Assembly (NCBI RefSeq): GCF_011927955.1
Contig: NZ_JAATJN010000001.1
Span: 3,100,001-3,164,000 of the forward strand
DNA length: 64,000 nt
Direction of reading: 5' to 3'
Source of the DNA: Brevibacterium marinum
GTDB lineage: Bacteria; Actinomycetota; Actinomycetes; Actinomycetales; Brevibacteriaceae
In this document: positions 58,953 through 64,000 of the stretch, piece after piece
Layout: each line of letters starts with the position of its first letter
Numbering within the stretch: the first letter of the stretch is position 1
The notes under the pieces: generated by a model
Databases searched by the model: none
What the model was told of the DNA's origin: nothing
The model's input: only the letters and a program-made list of their open reading frames with translations
Made by a program: the position numbers and the translations under genes

Positions 58953-60881
58953 TCAGGCCTCCGTCGTGGCCTCCAAGACAGCGTCCCTGGCCTCGCGCCG
59001 CTTGCGCTGTTCCCGCGGATCGGGAACCGGCACGGCGGAAAGCAGACGCTGCGTGTAGGGGTGGACCGGGTTGGCCACCACCTGCGAGCTCTTGCCGATC
59101 TCCACCAGGTAGCCGTGACGCATCACGGCGATCCGGGAGGCGATGCGTTCGATGACGGCGAGGTCGTGGCTGATGAATAGGCAGGCGAACCCGTACTCCT
59201 GCTGCAGACCTTCGAACAGGTCGAGGACCTTCGCCTGCACCGAGACGTCGAGTGCCGAGGTCGGCTCATCGGCGATGAGCAGCTTCGGCCGCAGGGTCAG
59301 AGCCCGAGCGATGCCGATCCTCTGTCGCTGACCGCCCGAGAGTTCGTGCGGGTAGCGGTTGCGCATCGAGGTGGGCAGTTCGACCGAGGTGAGCAGTCCT
59401 TCGACTCGTCTGCTCAGTTCGGGCCCCTTCATCCCCTCATGGAGGTACAGAGGCTCGCCGATGGACTCTCCGACGGGCAGTCGCGGGTTGAGCGAGGAAC
59501 CGGGATCCTGGAACACGATGCCGACCTCCCTGCGCAGCGGTCGCATCTGCTTGTTCTTCAGGCCCTTGATGCTCTTGCCGTTGACGACCATATCGCCTTC
59601 GACGGTGGGCAGGAGGCCCAGTGCGGCACGGCCGATGGTCGTCTTGCCCGAACCGGACTCGCCGACCAGTCCCACGACCTCGCCCGGAGCGATCATGAGA
59701 TTGATGTGGTGAGCGGCCCGGAACGCCTTCTTCCGGCCGACCGCCGGGTACTCGATCGCCGCATCGCGCAGCTGCAGAGCCGAGGGCTTCGAGAAGTCGG
59801 CCTGTGAACCGGGATGGTAGTAGGTCTCGGTCGAGCCCACATCGATGTCGGCACCGGCACGTTCGGACTCGGCGAGCTCTTTGGCCTCGACGGCGAGGTC
59901 GTCGGTCCGATTCGCGCCGCCTTCGGCGACGGTCGCCGCCCCGGGGTCCTCCGTGCCGACCGGTCGTCGTCCGGCGTCGGAGTGAGGGTCGACGTGCTCG
60001 TCTGACCTCTCGAGTCTCGCTCCCTCCTCCACGTCGGAGAGCTCGGCACCGAAGACGTCGCCCTCGATGCCCGTGCCCAGATGGGGCACGGCCTCGAGGA
60101 GCTGTTTCGTGTACGGGTGCTGCGGGTTGTAGAAGATCTCGCTCGCGTCACCCGATTCGACGACTCGCCCCGCCTTCATCACGATGATGCGGTCGGCCAT
60201 ATCGGCGACGACGCCCATGTCGTGGGTGATGAGGATGATGCCGGCATCGAGCTTCGACTTCAGCTGGCGCATGAGTTTGAGGATCTCGGCCTGAACCGTG
60301 ACGTCGAGCGCAGTGGTCGGCTCATCGGCGATGAGCAGCTTGGGCTGACAGGCCAGAGCCTGAGCGATCATGATGCGTTGGCGCTGTCCGCCCGATAGCT
60401 GGTGCGGGAACGAGTGGAAGCGATCCTCGGGATCGGGGATCTCGACCAGACGCATCAGCTCCAGCGCCCTCTCCTTGGCCTCATTCGGGCCCACGTCCAG
60501 GTGCACGCGCAGTGTCTCCACGATCTGGAAGCCTGCCGTGTAGACCGGGTTGAGCGCGGTCATCGGCTCCTGGAAGATGACGGAGATCTCGTTGCCGCGC
60601 ACCTCCTGCATCTTCTCGACAGGCATGCCGATGAGCTCGGTCTCACCCATGACGGCCGAACCCGTGGCGCGACCGTTGCTGGGCAGCAGCCCGAGCAGCG
60701 ACATGCTCGACTGTGATTTGCCCGATCCGGATTCGCCGACGATCGCCAGCACCTCGCCGGCGTTGACCGTGTAGGTGAGGTCTTCGGCGGCCATCCACCA
60801 TTCGTCGTTGACCCAGAAGTTGACTCCCAGGTCCTTGACGTCGAGGACCGGTGATTTGGCTGTGTCAGTCTTCTCTGCCAT
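58953..60881 (-). CDS. Dipeptide/oligopeptide ABC transporter, double ATPase (DppD-DppF fusion)
   Basis: 642-residue protein with two complete ABC ATPase domains. First: Walker A VGESGSGKSQ about 48-57, signature LSGGQRQR, LLIADEPTTALD, and C-terminal NPQHPYTKQLL. A ~90-residue acidic, Gly/Glu-rich linker (about 285-375) follows. Second: VGESGSGKTT, LSGGQRQRIGIA, DEPTSALDVS, and NPVHPYTQRLL. The HPYT regions are the oligopeptide-transporter type. It energises uptake through the two upstream permeases; ATG 60881 overlaps the second permease stop by 1 nt (TGATG). Confidence 0.95.
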   Translation of the reverse strand: MAEKTDTAKSPVLDVKDLGVNFWVNDEWWMAAEDLTYTVNAGEVLAIVGESGSGKSQSSMSLLGLLPSNGRATGSAVMGETELIGMPVEKMQEVRGNEISVIFQEPMTALNPVYTAGFQIVETLRVHLDVGPNEAKERALELMRLVEIPDPEDRFHSFPHQLSGGQRQRIMIAQALACQPKLLIADEPTTALDVTVQAEILKLMRQLKSKLDAGIILITHDMGVVADMADRIIVMKAGRVVESGDASEIFYNPQHPYTKQLLEAVPHLGTGIEGDVFGAELSDVEEGARLERSDEHVDPHSDAGRRPVGTEDPGAATVAEGGANRTDDLAVEAKELAESERAGADIDVGSTETYYHPGSQADFSKPSALQLRDAAIEYPAVGRKKAFRAAHHINLMIAPGEVVGLVGESGSGKTTIGRAALGLLPTVEGDMVVNGKSIKGLKNKQMRPLRREVGIVFQDPGSSLNPRLPVGESIGEPLYLHEGMKGPELSRRVEGLLTSVELPTSMRNRYPHELSGGQRQRIGIARALTLRPKLLIADEPTSALDVSVQAKVLDLFEGLQQEYGFACLFISHDLAVIERIASRIAVMRHGYLVEIGKSSQVVANPVHPYTQRLLSAVPVPDPREQRKRREARDAVLEATTEA

Positions 60882-61912
60882 CACTTCGCCCCTTTCTTCG
60901 TCATGCGCTCGGCTTTCTTCATCTTCCGCCAGCTGGGGATCGTCTTCATCCGCGGGTCGAATGCATCGCGCAGACCGTCGCCGATGAAGTTGATGCTCAG
61001 GGCGATGGCGACGATGAACAGGCCCGGCCACCAGAACAGCCACGGACGTGTGGCGAAGGACGACTGGTATTCGCTGATGAGCTGGCCCAGGGATACGTCC
61101 GGCGGCTGGATGCCGAAGCCGAGGAAGCTCAGAGCGGCTTCGAGGACGATCGCCTGGCTCATCAGCAGAGTGGTGTTGACGATGATGACGCCCATCGCGT
61201 TGGGCAGCATGTGCTTGAACATGATCCGGATGTCGCCGGCCCCCGCGACTCGAGCCGAATCGACGAACTCCCGTTCACGCAGAGACAGGAAGTCGCCGCG
61301 GACGAGACGTGCCAGCCCCGTCCAGAGAATCGCTCCGAGCACGAGCCCGAGCACCGCTCCGTTCGTGCCCGAGACGAGACGTCCCAGAATCGCTCCGACG
61401 ACGATGGTCGGCAGAATGATGAAGCCGTCGGTGACGCGCATGAGGATCGCGTCGACCCATCCGCGGTAGTAGCCGGCGAGGGCACCGACGATGGTGCCGA
61501 TCACCAGAGCCACACCGCCGATGATGGCCATCACCATGATCGAGATCTGGGTGCCCTTCATCACCCTGGCGAAGTTGTCGCGGCCGATTTCGTCCTGACC
61601 GAAGGGGTGTTCGCCGAGGTTGAACGGATTCGACAGCGACCAGGTGGGCCCTCCGCCGGGATTGACGATCTGCCCCGAAGCCGTGTGATTGTGTATCCAC
61701 CAGCCCGGCAGACCGAAGATGCCGAGGGAACTGAAGGCGAAGACCGCGATCCCGACGAGGACGATGAGTCCGCCCATCGCTCCCTTGTGGCGAAGGAACT
61801 TCCGGAAGACGATCTTGCCCTGCGACTGTCCTTCGGTCTCTTTCGCCTCGATCGCGTTGTCGCCCACCTCTTCGAGATCGGCGCTGGTGTCGGTGTCTCT
61901 GTTGGTACTCAT
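60881..61912 (-). CDS. Peptide ABC transporter permease, DppC type
   Basis: 343-residue permease. After a hydrophilic N-terminus of ~35 residues and a first helix (GGLIVLVGIAVFAFSSLGIF), the BPD_transp_1 domain follows (IMVMAIIGGVALVIGTIVG onward) with the coupling EAA-like loop REREFVDSARVAGAGDIRIMFKHMLPN. A periplasmic segment FGQDEIGRDNFARVMKG is typical of DppC/OppC. ATG overlaps the DppB stop (ATGA). Confidence 0.94.
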   Translation of the reverse strand: MSTNRDTDTSADLEEVGDNAIEAKETEGQSQGKIVFRKFLRHKGAMGGLIVLVGIAVFAFSSLGIFGLPGWWIHNHTASGQIVNPGGGPTWSLSNPFNLGEHPFGQDEIGRDNFARVMKGTQISIMVMAIIGGVALVIGTIVGALAGYYRGWVDAILMRVTDGFIILPTIVVGAILGRLVSGTNGAVLGLVLGAILWTGLARLVRGDFLSLREREFVDSARVAGAGDIRIMFKHMLPNAMGVIIVNTTLLMSQAIVLEAALSFLGFGIQPPDVSLGQLISEYQSSFATRPWLFWWPGLFIVAIALSINFIGDGLRDAFDPRMKTIPSWRKMKKAERMTKKGAK

Positions 61913-63453
61913 GCGTTGACTCGAATTCTCGGGTCGAGGACGGCGTAGAGGAAGTCCGCGACCAGGTTGGCGACGATTGCGAGCAGTCCGGTGATGACGA
62001 TGTAGGCCATGACCGGATCGATCTCGGCGCGGTTCATCGAATCGATGAAGAGTCGGCCCATGCCGTTCCAGCCGAAGATGGTCTCCGTGATCACGGCACC
62101 GCCGATCATCGTGATGATGTCGACCGGAACGATCGACGCCAGTGGAAGCAGACCGTTGCGCAGTGCATGACGCATCACAACGGTGCGCTCGTTGAGGCCC
62201 TTTGCCCGCGCCGTGCGGATATAGTCCTGGCTCATCACCTCGAGCATCGATCCGCGAGTGTAGCGGGTGTAGGAGGCGAACGAGATGAGCACGAGGGCGA
62301 TCGACGGCAGAAGCAGATGGGTGAAGGTGTCGAGGTTCCCCATCCAGAATCCGCCGTCGATATTCGGGGCGCTGGCCCCGATCGTCGCGATCGGTCGGCC
62401 GTTGATGGCCGGATGGTTCGAGTACTCGTCCCATTCCTGGAGCACCCTGTCACTGAAGATGAGCACTGAGACGATGAGCCCGGTGTAGACCGTCGTCCGT
62501 GCGGTGTCCCACGGGTCGGGTCCGCGGAAGGCGAGTCCCACCCCGATGCAGACCGCGCAGGCCAAGACGAGCAGCCCGAACATCCACAGCCAGTTCATCT
62601 CCTGGTAGTAGAAGAGGTACTGCAACGGCATATAGAGCAGGGCGCCGATGACGACGATGGCGAAACTTGCCAACAGGACCCGCCGGTTCTTCAGCCCCGT
62701 CGACAGGTAGGTCATGACGACAGCCGCGCCCGCACCGATGAGGACCACGCCGATGAAGCCGATCGACGGAGACTGCACCCAGCCGCTGGCAAGGATGTAG
62801 TAGATCGTGGCGAAGGAGATCACCGTTGCGGCGGAGAAGGTGATGATCCTGCGACGCCCGTCGCCGCCGATCGCCCCCATCCAGAACAGACCCATCGCCA
62901 GACATGCGACGATGATCGGCCACCAGCTCGACAGCTGGGGTTCATTGATGAAGTTGTTGATCTCGATCGCGCCGAACTGTTTGAGCAGCACCGCGACCCA
63001 GAACACAGGCAGCGAATAGAGGAGGAACGAGAGGAATGTGATGAAGTAGTCGAACCCCGTGTACTGGCGAATGGCCGACACGACGCCGACGGCGATGCCG
63101 AGCACGATGGCCAGCACTGTCGACGCGGTGATGAGCTTGACCGTGTTGACGATGGCGCCCTTGAGCTGGTCGGTGACCTCCTGATTCTGATACCAGGCGG
63201 TGCCCAGATCACAGTGTCCGATGACGCAGCCCGCAGCGCCGGAGAGCCAAGAGAAGTAGCGGATGACGACAGGGGTGTCGAGCTCGAGCAGGCGCCGCCG
63301 TGAGGCGAAGAGGTCCTCGATGTTCGGCGAGGTCGAGGCCCGCAGATCCCAGAAGAAGTCCAATGCTGCATTGAGGAGCAGGTAGAGGACGAAGGTGACG
63401 ACGAGGAGCACGAGGGCTGTCGACAGGAGCCGTCTGAGGATAAATCTGATCAT
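61909..63453 (-). CDS. Peptide ABC transporter permease, DppB type, enlarged
   Basis: 514-residue permease. The N-terminal helix and TPVVIRYFSWLSGA region and the C-terminal BPD_transp_1 half (SQDYIRTARAKGLNERTVVMRHALRNGLLPL, ETIFGWNGMGRL) are those of DppB/OppB. Between them (about residues 165-335) there are roughly five to six extra membrane helices, making the protein some 180 residues longer than the usual ~320. Similar long forms occur in other actinobacteria, so this is probably real and not a fusion error. A 16-bp hairpin precedes the gene. Confidence 0.93.
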   Translation of the reverse strand: MIRFILRRLLSTALVLLVVTFVLYLLLNAALDFFWDLRASTSPNIEDLFASRRRLLELDTPVVIRYFSWLSGAAGCVIGHCDLGTAWYQNQEVTDQLKGAIVNTVKLITASTVLAIVLGIAVGVVSAIRQYTGFDYFITFLSFLLYSLPVFWVAVLLKQFGAIEINNFINEPQLSSWWPIIVACLAMGLFWMGAIGGDGRRRIITFSAATVISFATIYYILASGWVQSPSIGFIGVVLIGAGAAVVMTYLSTGLKNRRVLLASFAIVVIGALLYMPLQYLFYYQEMNWLWMFGLLVLACAVCIGVGLAFRGPDPWDTARTTVYTGLIVSVLIFSDRVLQEWDEYSNHPAINGRPIATIGASAPNIDGGFWMGNLDTFTHLLLPSIALVLISFASYTRYTRGSMLEVMSQDYIRTARAKGLNERTVVMRHALRNGLLPLASIVPVDIITMIGGAVITETIFGWNGMGRLFIDSMNRAEIDPVMAYIVITGLLAIVANLVADFLYAVLDPRIRVNA

Positions 63454-63485
63454 AGTGTGGTGTCCGTTTCAAACTTCCGAAAACG

Positions 63486-63520
63486 CCGCTGTGGGGATCA
63501 CACAGTGATCCCCACAGCGG
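63486..63520 (-). terminator. Intercistronic hairpin in the peptide ABC operon
   Basis: Perfect 16-bp stem (63486-63501 with 63505-63520) and a 3-nt loop, between the solute-binding-protein stop and the DppB start. It may end part of the transcripts and stabilise the upstream mRNA. Confidence 0.75.
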
Positions 63521-63556
63521 ATGGTGTGGAGAAGGACTGACCGCGTCAATCGCGGT

Positions 63557-64000
63557 TCAGTCGACTTCCCACTCCCAGTAGTTCCAGAAGATGGTCGGCG
63601 TCACGGTCGTCGTCGAAGCGTTCTTCAGGCTATCGCGATGGATGACGAGCGAAGGATGCTGGAAGATCGGGATACCGAAGGCATCATCGAGCAGCTGCTT
63701 CTCGAGTTTCGTCGAAAGATCCGCCTGCTTGTCCTCGGGTGCGACGAGGATCTGATCGAGGATCTTCTCCGTCTTCTTGTCCGAGTAGCCACCGTAGTTG
63801 TTCTGCGAGCCCGTCCGGTAGTTCGAGTCCGAATCGGTGATGCCCGTGGACTCCGACTGCCAGCCGAAGAGGGAGACGTCATAGGTGCCGTCGCCGAGGC
63901 GGCTGCCCCAGTTGACGTCGCCGACGTCCTTGATCTTGAAGCCGGCCTTCTCTGCCGATTCCTTGATCAGCTGAACCTCCTGCTGACGACGCGAGTTCGT
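63557..64000 (-). CDS. Peptide ABC transporter solute-binding protein, family 5 (C-terminal part)
   Basis: Last ~147 residues of an extracellular binding protein whose start lies beyond the right edge. The minus-strand frame is open from the edge to TGA 63559-63557. Seen: YDVSLFGWQSESTG, SNYRTGSQNNYGGYSDKKTEKILDQI, FGIPIFQHPSLVIHRDSLKN and the final IFWNYWEWEVD, all typical of the family 5 (DppA/OppA) C-terminus. It is the first visible gene of the operon and supplies substrates to the permeases. The lipoprotein signal and ligand-specific N-terminal part are not in the window. Confidence 0.9.
   Translation of the reverse strand, partial: TNSRRQQEVQLIKESAEKAGFKIKDVGDVNWGSRLGDGTYDVSLFGWQSESTGITDSDSNYRTGSQNNYGGYSDKKTEKILDQILVAPEDKQADLSTKLEKQLLDDAFGIPIFQHPSLVIHRDSLKNASTTTVTPTIFWNYWEWEVD

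Noticed and set aside
1-64000. Prophage, integrative element or genomic island
   Set aside because: No integrase, transposase, phage structural gene or attachment-type duplication next to the single tRNA; codon use and gene order look uniform and core.

Overview
The window is a high-GC actinobacterial chromosome segment. Gene content and order (Kgd-type 2-oxoglutarate dehydrogenase E1, SigH/RsrA zinc anti-sigma pair, mycothiol enzyme MshB, AdnA-AdnB helicase-nuclease, UvrD2 with HRDC domain, bL37, DUF3107, DUF3117, UPF0182) point to Actinomycetia; a Brevibacterium-like member of the Micrococcales is my inference and is not proven. I see no insertion sequence, prophage, CRISPR array or rRNA. 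Most genes are core genes, and several blocks keep the neighbour order I recall from Mycobacterium tuberculosis.

Layout. 1-9.1 kb: 3' part of kgd, a degenerate SGNH protein, the 24-residue bL37 gene, then (minus) sigH-rsrA, and (plus) a DoxX-like protein, aroA, rsgA, hisN and an aminotransferase. 9.1-18.5 kb: YceI (minus), initiator tRNA, UPF0182 and a PDZ/Lon-like protease (minus), a DUF2342 protein and a NUDIX protein (plus), a YgjP-like metallopeptidase (minus), a DnaA-box-rich spacer, and an orphan ThiF-like gene (plus). 18.5-29.3 kb: DNA repair block on the minus strand: adnA-adnB and nudC-uvrD2, with a pseudokinase-like gene between them on plus. 29.3-36.2 kb: TetR regulator, DUF3107, ferritin-like protein, DEAD-box helicase, PHP phosphoesterase, aminopeptidase P and P1 peptidase. 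36.3-43.4 kb: secreted phosphoesterase, MgtE-like/DUF1003/Mrp operon, tatB, MGMT-like, O-methyltransferase and DUF3117.

43.5-52.4 kb holds a lysine/peptidoglycan-precursor neighbourhood: the minus-strand operon dapE-LOG-folP-like-DivIVA-like-mannosyltransferase, divergent dapD, a repeat-rich spacer, gltA, and dapC behind fdxA. 52.5-64 kb: a GNAT protein, the typA-mshB-vanW operon, and an oligopeptide ABC operon (solute-binding protein entering from the right edge, two permeases, one double ATPase).

The sequence shows three regulatory themes. SigH has a SigR/SigH-type promoter upstream of itself. At least ten start codons lie 6-7 nt after a TANNNT box, as expected for leaderless mRNAs. Long perfect hairpins without U-tracts close many transcription units. 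The strongest unexplained signal is a cluster of DnaA boxes around a good promoter at 17.33-17.56 kb, far from any dnaA gene. Several proteins look like catalytically dead members of enzyme families (SGNH without serine, aminoglycoside-kinase fold with HGA for HGD, ThiF-like without nucleotide loop, NudC without zinc cysteines).
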